A stretch of 64,000 bases of DNA from Choristoneura fumiferana (taxonomy: Eukaryota; Arthropoda; Insecta; Lepidoptera; Tortricidae): positions 4,218,897 to 4,282,896 of the forward strand of contig NC_133493.1 in the NCBI RefSeq assembly GCF_025370935.1. The letters are read 5' to 3'. Positions within the stretch are counted from its first letter, which is position 1; every line of letters starts with the position of its first letter. Below are positions 40,831 to 50,680 of this stretch, one piece after another. The notes under the pieces are model-generated. The model had not been told where the DNA came from, ran no database searches, and saw nothing but the letters and a program-made list of their open reading frames with translations. Both the position numbers and the translations under genes were made by a program.

Positions 40831-42656
40831 GTTTTTTTATGGCTGTTATATTATTATGTAGGTAATTAGGGGAGAGCAGGTAGGATTCGTACACTTTTTA
40901 CTCTAGGCCTTGTAAAAATTAACCAGTAACTAATTTCAAAATAATTGAAATACTACCACATTGCCTATATATCTAGTTACCATAGTAGTATTCGTTAGAG
41001 TTGCCAAATAGCAACATTTCAAAGTTGTGACTGTTTTCCCAAAAAATGAGAAACGTACGAAAGCACCTCACGCTCGGGGTAGCTTCGTACACGGTGGAAG
41101 GCACATTCGTACATAGTGGGGAGCCTCCGTACAGTCACAAAAAAGCAATTTATATAAACTACAAATATTTAATGAGGTCGAAAATAGCACAGAATCATAT
41201 TATAATTCAGTCTTAATCAAAATCTCAGTTTTTTTTTTATTATTTGCTTAGTCTAAATAATACTTTAGAACATCCTGTGATGTTGTTGTTCAAAGCATCC
41301 TCTTCATCAGTCGTAAATACTTGATTCGACGCAAAATTTCGAGCTAATCACATGCTTTGGGATTGTACCTACCATCGTTTTCAGGAACTGTTTTCTTGTG
41401 GAACTTTTCTAAGAGAGTTTCAAGTGTTGTAGATTTGATACCGTATTTTTGAACAGCTTTTCTAATAGACAAGGTTTTGTCTAACACCTCCTGCATACCA
41501 GATTTCATTGTTTCTTCGTCTACCTGCCCTGTTCGAGTTCCCTTTTTAGGGTTCCGTACCCAACAGGTATCAACGTAACTCTATTACTGAGACTCCGCTG
41601 TCTGTCTGTCTGTCTGTCCGTCCGTCTGTCACAGGGCTCTGTCTCTCTTGAGTCGTAATAGTTACACTTAAAATTTTCACAGATTATGTATTACTGTAGC
41701 CGCTATAACAATAACTACTAAAAACAGAATAAAATAAATATTTAAGGGGGGCTCCCATACAACAAACGTGATTGTTTTACTGTGTTTTTGCTTGATATTA
41801 ATAACGGCAACAGGTAGACGCTTGAAATATTCACAGAATTTTTAGTTGTATAATCCCTTTAAGAATAAAAAAAAATTAAAATAAAACAAATATTTAAGGG
41901 GGCTCCCATACAGCAAACTTGATTTTTTGCCGTTTTTTTGCTAACGTCTAATGTTGAGTAGATAATGGTACGGAACCCTTTGTGCGCGAGTCCGACTCGC
42001 ACTTTGCCGGTTTTTTTATTTACGTATATTCGAGGCATGACTCGGAAACAATAAAAAACAATATAAATATTAACGCGGGGTACATTCGCACAGTACGAAT
42101 CTACCCCACTCATCAATGAACGAAGGCGCCCCAACACAAAAAAGTAACAAATTAAATCACAATAAAAATACCCGTTAAGATTATGTCAAAAATAACGTTA
42201 ACACGAAAAACTAGATCATTAACATATAACCCATGGATAATCACGTAAGCGATTTGAGAAAAAGTTATTAGAGATAAACGCATTCAAAACTGAATCCAAA
42301 AATTACGTATGTGGAGCGAAAACACGTTTCGATCTGCCCTGACGAAGCTGGCCGCCGCAGTGCCGCTCCGCTCCGCGGTCAGCCTATGCGTGTGAGTGGG
42401 AGTCACGCACACAAATACAATCGCATCAATGTGTATTGGTAGTGGAGATATGACTACTGTACGAATGCTCCCTCTGTACGAAGCCTACCTGCTCTCCCCT
42501 AATGCTGAGTGAGACCCAATTTATACTATTCCGTATTTTTTTTTGTTCTAGTGCAAATTTTTCTGTGTATCGAATTTGTAAATAATATTTGTATAATAAG
42601 ATAACGTCTGTGTGCACCAAAGTCCATTCACCTCCACTCTAATTCCGAGACCTATA
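40831..42656. other. 3' flank of helicase gene, no gene seen
   Basis: Besides a family Y copy at 41548-42016, the sequence at 40865-42500 looks like an eroded element: TAGGGGAGAGCAGGTAGGAT near 40868 and CTACCTGCTCTCCCCTAA at 42485-42502 are inverted ends, and between them phrases on 'TTCGTAC' recur. A non-autonomous transposon of ~1.6 kb with the family Y copy inside is likely. Confidence 0.5.
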
Positions 42657-43306
42657 CCATGGCCTACCAATCCCTACAAGCCATGTTTAATACAAAAAAA
42701 CAGCAATAGATGGCACTACTATTAACATTTGTAAATTATAAAATGTGAATAAGCCGAATTAAGTAGAAATATTAAGATTAAAATAAAGACTAGCATATTT
42801 TATAAACACAACTTCACATAAACCTTAATTCAACTCCTTAATTTGAAGATAAGAAACACCATAAAAATAATAAATTGAGAATACGAAAGTATAGGCTGCA
42901 TGTGGGTACATTTCAGCTATGAGGCTTTCGTAGTGTTTTGCAATTGTGACGCTAGATGGCGAATAACCGGAATGCGCTTGCTGGGCTTGCCCCGCGCTTG
43001 CTCACATTCGTCGAAACTATTTGAGAGAAACATGCCATTCTCTTCTACTGACGTAAATAAGACAGAGACATCATGCGTATCTCTAGTCGTCTAGGCTCAG
43101 TTGGTGAGCTTGTTGGTTGTTGTCAGTGTACCGTATCCTTAGTGTCTCACTAGATGGCAATACGTATCGTGTTATTTGTGTTCTCACTGGTGCCATCTAT
43201 TGGTAAATCAAAGGAAAGAAAAATAGCCAGTTGAATAGCCAGTATTAGGGTGATACCATTTGCTTGTACTAGGTGGTGTCTCTGTTATATATGTAGTCTG
43301 TGCCTA
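42657..43306 (+). repeat. Repeat family R620, copy C (full length)
   Basis: From CATGGCCTACCAATCCCTAC to GTGTCTCTGTTATATATGTAG. This is the longest copy, used to define the family. No ORF of transposase type; the 64-codon frame at 42900 is conserved in sequence with copy A only because the DNA is. Confidence 0.85.
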
Positions 43307-43631
43307 TACATATAGCAACGGAATTATGTGCTCGTAGCAACGGAACGACGGAACAGGAGGAGGTCATAGATAAGGAGAATGACGGGTCATGGCACAAGTT
43401 CAATACCTAAATGAGAGGTATGTTATTAAAAAACTATGTTATCAGTAGGTAAGTATAATTTTGTTAATTCCCAGTTTTACGTAGCGACTACTAAAGCCAT
43501 CTAGTTATCCAATAGAGCAACTTTCACGAAGCCAGTTTCTTAAGTCGGTTGCACACTGTTGCACAAAGTTGCACAAAATAACTCTCTTTCTTCAGACTTC
43601 CGTCTCCAGGCATAACATGGAGAAAGATCTC

Positions 43632-43637
43632 TTTATT
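43632..43637 (-). promoter_or_regulatory. Polyadenylation signal of minus-strand serpin
   Basis: TTTATT on the + strand (AATAAA on the coding strand), repeated in an ATTT-ATTT run, about 140 bases downstream of the serpin stop. Confidence 0.4.
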
Positions 43638-43777
43638 TATTTATTTATATATTGTGACACTCCTCATATAGGTACTTTCCTCGTCGTTTTTTTAAACATG
43701 ATATAAGTACCTACTTAAATGTGACCTTAAAATTCTATGCCACTATCATCCATTTTCTTTAGTAACTTTCTATAACG

Positions 43778-44998
43778 TTAATACAATTGAGGCTGCTGAT
43801 AGACGCCTTCTAACAATACTGTATTAGTTGTTTTCGCAAGTACGAGATACATGAACGGTCGGTTAGCTTCAAACCTTGCTATAACCTTTGACTCTGGAGC
43901 AGTGACTACTTCAGCAGTTCCTTCTGTTACTTCTATCACAGTTTTGTGAATAATTTTTGTCACGTACACATTAGACCGAGCGATATGTCCCAACGCGGCG
44001 GCGGTATCGTTAAACATTCTGAAAATTCCCAGTCTCTTGAGGGTTTCTTTTAATTCTAAATTTGAGTCAACTCTAAATCGTGGTACCAAGCATTCTATTA
44101 TATCTTCGCCGTGTTCCTCTTGATCCAGTCTCAATCCGGCATATACAACGTCTAGTGGCACTTTTTGGAAGTTCATCAACATTTCCTTAAGCGAGACACC
44201 TTCGTTGGGAAGTATTATGAGCAAGGACAACCGTCCTTCTGAATCGAAAGGCAATTCAATGATGCTGGCTTTGAGATCGTCTATGTCAACGAGAGGATAC
44301 GTAAATCGGTTATACATCATGTTCACTTCGCCTATTTGGACGCCGGTGCTGTCAAAGAATGGTTGTTTAGAAGTGGATGAAGCGTTAAAGCCGGCAGTCC
44401 ATTGCCCTTTAAAATATGCAGCACTTATGATTAACATCTGTGGTTCACTAAAATCGTTTTCGTCGACTATTTCTGTGACCAGACCCTTGGTGGCTACAGC
44501 AACCGCCTTGTTAGCACGGCTAGCCGTCACCCTGGCATTCTTAAGGTCCACCGGAATGGTGAACGTGTCGTAGAGTCTCGAAAACGCTCGGAAGTCAACT
44601 TCTAGGTTTCTAGACTTGTCGATTAAGATGGCGTTAAACCTTGCGAGTTGAACGGTGGTTGTATTCAGGTTTAAATCTCGAGTCATACCTTGGCATGTTG
44701 ATCTAGTCAGTGTTCTGTTTATACTGATTCTCAGAGCCCTGCAGAGTTCTGTACGAGTGGATGCCAGCGCCCCGTCCGCCACGGCGGCGAGCGCCGACCA
44801 CGCGTTAAATGGCGTTAGTATAAAATTGTCCGTTTGGAATATACTTGTGTGATACAACAGCTCAATGGAGAAGTTTCCGAATGCTTCTTTTGCGCGCGGA
44901 AATGTGGTATACGCACCGCCATCGCCATCTTGTTTTGTTGACGTTTGTTGTGCGAGGCACGAGCTTTGTAATGCGATTAAGCATAAGAAAAATAACAT
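43778..44998 (-). CDS. Secreted serpin with short reactive loop (serpin A)
   Basis: Complete 406-residue serpin in a single exon. Residues 1-16 (MLFFLCLIALQSSCLA) are a signal peptide, so it is secreted. Serpin core features: FNAWSALAAVADGA near residue 60, KGQWTAGFNASST, EVNMMYNRFTYP, and the C-terminal signature FEANRPFMYLV (376-386). The reactive loop is TEGTAEVVTAPESKVIA (about 358-374), four residues shorter than in serpin B. The hinge has Glu where inhibitory serpins have small residues (P12) and Pro a few residues on, so classical serine-protease inhibition is doubtful. Bombyx silk-gland serpins with unusually short loops are a possible parallel; this is inference. Divergent partner of the serpin at 50681-51925. 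A single exon is unusual for insect serpins. Confidence 0.92.
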   Translation of the reverse strand: MLFFLCLIALQSSCLAQQTSTKQDGDGGAYTTFPRAKEAFGNFSIELLYHTSIFQTDNFILTPFNAWSALAAVADGALASTRTELCRALRISINRTLTRSTCQGMTRDLNLNTTTVQLARFNAILIDKSRNLEVDFRAFSRLYDTFTIPVDLKNARVTASRANKAVAVATKGLVTEIVDENDFSEPQMLIISAAYFKGQWTAGFNASSTSKQPFFDSTGVQIGEVNMMYNRFTYPLVDIDDLKASIIELPFDSEGRLSLLIILPNEGVSLKEMLMNFQKVPLDVVYAGLRLDQEEHGEDIIECLVPRFRVDSNLELKETLKRLGIFRMFNDTAAALGHIARSNVYVTKIIHKTVIEVTEGTAEVVTAPESKVIARFEANRPFMYLVLAKTTNTVLLEGVYQQPQLY

Positions 44999-45688
44999 TG
45001 TTGAAGTGAATAGAAGCTATGCGCGAGTATTTAAATTTACTTACAAAGTGTGCGGCTGTATTTAGCAAAAGATTTTAACTACAATGTGGAATGATTCGCA
45101 TCTTGCCCCAACGAGGAAAACTAAGGAATATCTTAACCAAACCAACCGGTTATCTCGGACGTTTTTGATTTTGCTCCGAGTTTAAGGTCACCTACCTATG
45201 TATACCCAATGCAGAAATGAAACTTGTATTATGGCAAACCAATAATTTATTCGTCCTACTAGTGGCTCTGTGAGCTAAGACCTCGTGTTTTTTTAAATTA
45301 ATACATGACCACTCTGTATATAATATGATATATACGCTACAAACGGTAGGTACTGTACGCTACAAACTACTATAAACGGTAGTGTAAGTAGTTAGGTAGG
45401 GGTTGTAGAGCACATCGTGTTTTGTTCTGCACAAAGTTCTGCGTTTATTATTCAAAGACTCATAATTTTAGCAAGTGATTTGAGTGAAGTGCTGACAAGT
45501 GATTCCTCCCACTGGGTAGGTACCTGAAATTCTGAAAAATATAAAATAATTTATTTGCTAGGGAATATTACTGCAATTTTCTGCCTTCAGAGTGCAGCAC
45601 TAGCATAAAACGTGCATAAAACCGTAAACTGTTTTTTGAGACGGAAATAATCAAGTGGGTTTTTTTATTGTGTTGAAAAAAAACAAGA

Positions 45689-46349
45689 ATAGACTGGCCA
45701 GCGAAGGCTGTCCACGTTAGAGCAACACAGGCTTCCTACCAGAATCTTCCGTAGCCCTTTCCAACCTAGTTGAGTATGAAAAGGACTACGATAATGGACC
45801 TTGAGAAATTGATAACAATAAGGTTCAAATTTAATTATAGTTATCCATCACGATCATACCAGTTCGGTCGGAAAGGGTAGGAAGCCCGTGTTGCTCTAAG
45901 CTGTCCACGCATTTTTTACTAAACTTTATTCTGGTATCATTTGTGAAAATTGTCATAGTATCGTCATTCTAGCCCGGCTATATTATTTTTTTTGTTTAAT
46001 TCAACTGCCAAAAAAAAAGTCAAAATGGTCCAAAAATGGTTGCGTCTGGACTATACTACTTGTACTATTACTTATTCTGTGACTATACGTAAATTGGCAC
46101 TGACAAAGGTCATAAAATTTACCAAGGGACTCCTAAAGTTCATTATCAACTTTCACACTACTACTATAATGAATGTTGATGCAGCTTGAAGTCCCGAGTA
46201 TAATTTAATATCTGGAAAATTTTAATAATATCTAAGCATCAACATCGTTTAATCAGTGTACAGCAAGTGTTGTCAGCCTCGTTTATTTTAAATTGTTTTA
46301 AATTTAAAAACCGTGGTTTGTCGTGGACAGCTTTCGCTGGCCAGTCTAT
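45689..46349. mobile_element. Inverted-repeat DNA element (outer)
   Basis: Termini TAGACTGGCCAGCGAAGGC (left) and GCTTTCGCTGGCCAGTCTA (right) are a 27-28 bp inverted repeat reaching TGTCCACG/CGTGGACA. Flanking TA may be the target duplication, suggesting a mariner-type MITE. It is interrupted by the 183-bp MITE at 45717-45899. Confidence 0.8.
45717..45899. mobile_element. Nested MITE with 10-bp target duplication
   Basis: TTAGAGCAACACAGGCTTCC at the left, GGAAGCCCGTGTTGCTCTAA at the right, flanked by GCTGTCCACG at 45707-45716 and 45900-45909. The TSD lies in the left terminal repeat of the outer element. A 9-11 bp TSD is typical of Mutator-like elements. Confidence 0.88.
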
Positions 46350-46672
46350 CTTCAACCTCCCGTTTTGAATGAGGGCTATCGTTTTTTGCCTTTCTAGATG
46401 GCGCCACCGTTGCGTGAGGTTTTTAAGTGTGGCATTCAAAGTCTGGTATTACGGGCGTGAAAAGAATTTTTGGGTTAAAATCATATTTAATACACGTTAA
46501 AACCTTCCTAAAAAATATCGAGCAACCACAGTGTTGCGTAGTCCCGTTTTGTTCGGAAAAAAGGGAGGACAAAAGTTTCCGAAAGACAAAACTGTCTCAA
46601 AACACAGACATTCATTGCCCCGTAACGCATAATTGCCATAATTAATTTCAGGTAAGTAATGCATGGTAGCTG

Positions 46673-47400
46673 AACTGTATGACGTGTCTGTAATGGTGGG
46701 TCTTAAAATGAACATGGCAAAGACAAAGATTATGTGCAATACACCAATGCCACTCACATTACAGTTCATAGACAGGTACTGGAGAGGGTGGAGGAGTATG
46801 TCTATCTCGGTCAAACCATGAGCCTAGAAAAGAGCGGACAGGACCTGGAAATTCAGCGTCGAATTCGCTTAGGCTGGGCGGCATTCGGTAAATTGTCCGA
46901 CGTGCTCAGAGGGGACATACCTCTTAATCTCAAGCGCAGATGCTTCGAACAGTGTGTCCTCGCGGTGCTGGTATATGGAGCCGAAACTTGGACGCTCATG
47001 CAGAAGGTCGTACACAAGCTGCAAGTCATGCAAAGGGCGATGGAGCGGGCGATGTTGAGTTGGGCATATCTCTCCGTGACATATTCCGAAATAGAGATTC
47101 GGAGACGAACAAAGCTCACCGATATAGCCAAGGTGATCACCCAAAGGAAGATGAAGTGGGCTGGACACATATGCCGCAGGAGTGATGGAAGATGGGGGAA
47201 GGCCGTGATGGAGTGGAGACCCAGAACCGGCCGGAGAAACGTTGGTAGACAGGAGATGAGGTGGAACGACGACCTGGTCAAAGTGGCAGGAAGGTGCTGG
47301 ATGAGGAGAGCACTGGACCGAGATGAGTGCGAGCAATGCAGAATGCCTACACTCAGCATTGGGTGGCTACGGGCTGAAGAAGAAGAGAAGAAGAAGTAAT
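46673..47400 (+). pseudogene. RTE-like LINE reverse transcriptase, C-terminal part, frameshifted
   Basis: The first part (46673-46740) reads ELYDVSVMVGLKMNMAKTKI then MCN; the frame then changes and continues from about 46780 with VLERVEEYVYLGQTMSLEKS, AVLVYGAETWTLMQKVVHKL, RRRTKLTDIAKVI, KMKWAGHICRRSDGRW, and RWNDDLVKVAGRCWMRRALD to a stop at 47397. These are the hallmark segments downstream of the polymerase domain of RTE-type non-LTR retrotransposons. The 5' part with endonuclease and catalytic motifs is absent. An inactive insertion. Confidence 0.9.
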
Positions 47401-47439
47401 GCAAAATATTCACAAAATTGTTCTAATCTATATTATAAA

Positions 47440-48956
47440 ATTCTAAACTGACTGACTAACTGACTGACTGTTGATATATCAACGCACAGCCCAAACCACT
47501 GGACCTAGATACTTGAAATTTTGCACATAGGTACCTTATACAATTTAGGCATCCACTAAGGAAGGATTATTGGAAATTTCCACGGGAACGGGAAAAATCG
47601 GGATTTATATATTCGATTCCGAGTGACCTTATCTCAGAAACTGTAATAACTAAACACTTCAAATTTGATACACAAGTAGGTATTACATTAATTAAAACAT
47701 TGATTTTAAGATTTTTGGAAATCCCCACGGGATAAGGAACAAACGGGATTTTCCGTTTTACTGGACGCAGAAAGCTGAAAATCGGCATGTAGATGGCTTG
47801 GGGAGTTTCGAGGAGCATTGAGAGTGGATTTTTCAAAATTCCCACGGGAACGGGAAAAAACCGGATTTTTCGTTTAACTGGTCATAGAAAACTGAAATTT
47901 GGCATTTAGGTTCTTTGGAGAGTGTAAGGGAGCACTACAAAATAATTTCCCGAAATTCTGACGGGAACGGGAGAAAACGGGATTTTTCGTTTTACTGATC
48001 GTAGAAAGCTGATATTCAGCATGTAGTTAGGTTGCTTGGGAAGTGAACAGGAGCATTGAGAGTGAAGTTTTCAAAATTCCCACGGGAACGGGAAAAAACG
48101 GAATTTTTCGTTTTACTGGTCGTAGAAAACTGAAATTTGGCATTTAGATTCTTGGGGAGTGTAAGGGAGCAATACAAAAGAATTTCCCGAAATTCTGACG
48201 GGAACGGAAAAAACGGAAATTTTCGTTTTACTGGTCGTAGTAAGCTGACATTTGGCATATAGGTTCCTTGAGGAGTGTATGGAACCATTAAAAGATAATT
48301 TTCCGAAACTCCCACGGGAAAGGAAAAAAACGGGATTTTTCGTTTTACAGGACGCAGAAAGCGGAAAATCGGCATGTAGATTGCTTGGGAAGTGTAGGGG
48401 AGCTTTAATAGAACATTTCCCGAAAATTATTAAGAAGGGGATTGTTTCTTTGTTTCTCTTTCTTTTTTTTTTTTTTTTTTTTTATTCGCAATAGTATACT
48501 CCTGAGGTGGTTCCATTGTCAGGAAATCAGAATTGTTTGTTTCGGGGAATTTCTGGAAAAACCGAGCTGATTTAAAAAATCTATTAGTGAAAGCTTTTTA
48601 TAAATCGATACCCGAAATAATAGAAGTCTAAGCTGTCTCAATTCAATCGCGGACAGTGTGGTTTTCCATCGAATTCACTTGTTCCTATCCCGCTGGAACA
48701 ATCCTATGCTGCGTAGGTACGAAGTCGCGGGCAAAAGAAACACGTGGGTTATCTAAAATTACACCCCTGACCTAAAGATGTGAAACAGGGGTTCAAAGTT
48801 TGTACGAATAATGATTATCTAGGTTGATTTTTAAATTCAAAAATTTGCAAATATAATCCTCCGAAAAATCAATTAAAACACAAAAATAAAAATCGTAGAA
48901 AGTAAATCTGTGTTACCCCAAATTTAACGCGAGCGAAGCCGCGGGCAAAAGCTAGT
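47440..48956. repeat. Repeat with internal ~118-bp tandem units
   Basis: It begins with a GACTGACTAACTGACTGACTG run at about 47450. From about 47575 to 48420, units of roughly 118 bp recur (GGGAACGGGAAAAAACGG, TTTTTCGTTTTACTGGTCGT, AAGCTGAAATTTGGCAT). It ends GAGCGAAGCCGCGGGCAAAA GCTAGT at 48933-48956, the usual end of the ACTAGCTGTTGCCCGCG family in reverse. ORFs here are translations of the repeat. Confidence 0.8.
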
Positions 48957-49029
48957 TACATATAAATAAACCCACGTAGCTCACCCAAAAACTGAGATTT
49001 AACATGTCGGAGACCTCACGGGGGACCAG

Positions 49030-49860
49030 TAATGCTCGACCCTATACTGCTCAGCCATCACTGTACGACCTGATAATACGAACTCATTTTGGATTATAAT
49101 TATCAAGTCATACAATATTAGGTCGGCATTATTAGGGTGTCCAAATTTTTGCTCGGCCTGTTAATGCTCGACCTGTTATTGTACGTCGTTATAATCGGAA
49201 TCCAATCGAATCGAATGACCATAGATTTGTGTTAGGTTGTGTTAGGTCCAATTGTGACCACAATGCGCGAGCCGAGCGAGCGTAGCGAGCGTGCCGCGGC
49301 AGCGGCCGGCGAAGCGCCAGGACCAAATTAATTTATTTTCTACTAAATTTATTAATATTCGTTGTACACGAAAACCGCTCTGAGAAGGCATCGACGCAAA
49401 GACTCAGTATATGCATCGACGTCTGCGGGCGAAATGTGTACAACTGGCGCTGACGTATTTATAGCAGACCACACCGACAGCACACATCGACAGCGCGATG
49501 GAATGAGTGCCGGCGCAGATCACGCCACCTTTTGGAGCGTGGTTATGATCGCGGATACCCTCGCGAATTGCGCCTATGTAAATTGTATATATTAGATAAT
49601 TTTTGTAAAATAAACTACACGCAATCAATAGGTGTTCACTTACCTGCACCAAACATAAAACATGATCAATCGTGCGAATGCTTTCTGTCAAAAGTGCGCT
49701 CCGATTATTAGGTCGTACAAATCAGGTTGTCCAATAGCACCTTGAACATTATCGTAGGGTGATAAAGCTCGACCCGTGTTCCAAGTGACATGTGATTGAA
49801 TTATCAGGTCGTACAAAATCGGTCGAGCATTGTCCAGGTCGTACAATAACTACACCCACC
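49030..49860. mobile_element. Phrase-array element II (GGTCGTACAAT / TGCTCGACC type)
   Basis: Left side (49030-49190): AATGCTCGACC, CTGTACGACCTGATAATACG, AGGTCGGCATTATTAGG, TTAATGCTCGACCTGTTATT. Right side (49708-49850): AGGTCGTACAAATCAGG, AAAGCTCGACCCG, TTATCAGGTCGTACAAAATC, GGTCGAGCATTGTCC, GGTCGTACAATAAC, mostly the reverse complements. The middle has GTGTTAGGTTGTGTTAGGTCC, a GCGAGCGTAGCGAGCG-rich block, and a 77-codon frame (49362-49595) with no recognised domain. No TSD was identified. Confidence 0.55.
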
Positions 49861-50124
49861 TCACGCTACGCTAGCGCCTCTAGTGGCGAATTCATACGCG
49901 ATAATGAGGGTTTTCACAGAGGTGAAATATCGCTAGATGGCGTTAGTATCGAGAGTTCCGTTTGACGTTTGCATATGATTGGGTAAAAAACAAAAAACTA
50001 AATGTGCCAATCGCAAGCATTTTCATTGCATTATTTCGCCTCTGTGAAAACCTAGACTTGGCTAAATGACGCAGTTTCCAGGCCACAAAACGTAAAAAAA
50101 AGTCAATGGTCAGTCACGTCAGCA

Positions 50125-50398
50125 GGGCTACTACGAAACTCGAAACTTAAGGAAGTTCGTGTAGTGTAGTGCGGTACTATTATATATTCTGTGGTAGTGC
50201 GGTCCCTCTGACATCATAGTATGAAATGAAATCATAGTAGCCCTGTTGAACTGACAGCTGGCTGCGGGACTTCTACGAAATTCGAAACTCGAAGTTCATA
50301 TCGTACCGTCCCTCTCGCTCTCGTATTAAATAGTATAAGTGTCACAGGGATCGCACGACACGAACTTCGAGTTTCGAGTTTCATAGTAGCCCTGCTGT
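50125..50398. repeat. Palindromic repeat family P, two copies
   Basis: GGGCTACTACGAAACTCGAA at 50127 and, after a partial copy, a nearly complete palindrome from GACTTCTACGAAATTCGAAAC to GAGTTTCATAGTAGCCC (50270-50395). Confidence 0.8.
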
Positions 50399-50680
50399 GC
50401 TAGTGTAGTGTTGGCATTTTGGTCATTTACTTTTACGTTTACGTGTGTGTCGCCGTCTGATTTGTTTCGAAACCTGTTTTCCTGTACCTATTCGTATTCG
50501 TATTATGTAAATATAAAAGATAAGTAACTAGCCACTAATAAGGTAAACGCCGAAGTAACGTCAAGTGCGCGCGGCCGCTTACGCTCACTCACCGCTTCGA
50601 CGCGGTGAACATGTGCTGACTAAACCGCACGTCGTTATTTACGAAATCTTTTTATTTCCTATCATTTATCCACATTCAGT

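Larger units (their letters stand above)
44999..50680. other. Region between the two divergent serpins
   Basis: No host gene recognised. Minus-strand TTTAAATA near 45032-45040 could be a TATA-like box for serpin A but is only about 35 bases before its ATG. Then come a nested pair of inverted-repeat elements (45689-46349), a broken RTE LINE (46673-47400), a repeat with 118-bp-type internal repeats (47440-48956), phrase-array element II (49030-49860) and palindromic family P copies (50125-50400). Confidence 0.5.

Noticed and set aside
46853..47413. Minus-strand ORFs of 155-186 codons
   Set aside because: Antisense of the RTE reverse transcriptase frame, which has the recognisable domain.
48016..48494. 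ORFs in both strands around 48.0-48.5 kb
   Set aside because: Their repeated peptide blocks come from the ~118-bp tandem units.
49362..49595. 77-codon ORF inside phrase element II as a gene
   Set aside because: No recognised domain, no conservation evidence, and it lies in a repetitive element.
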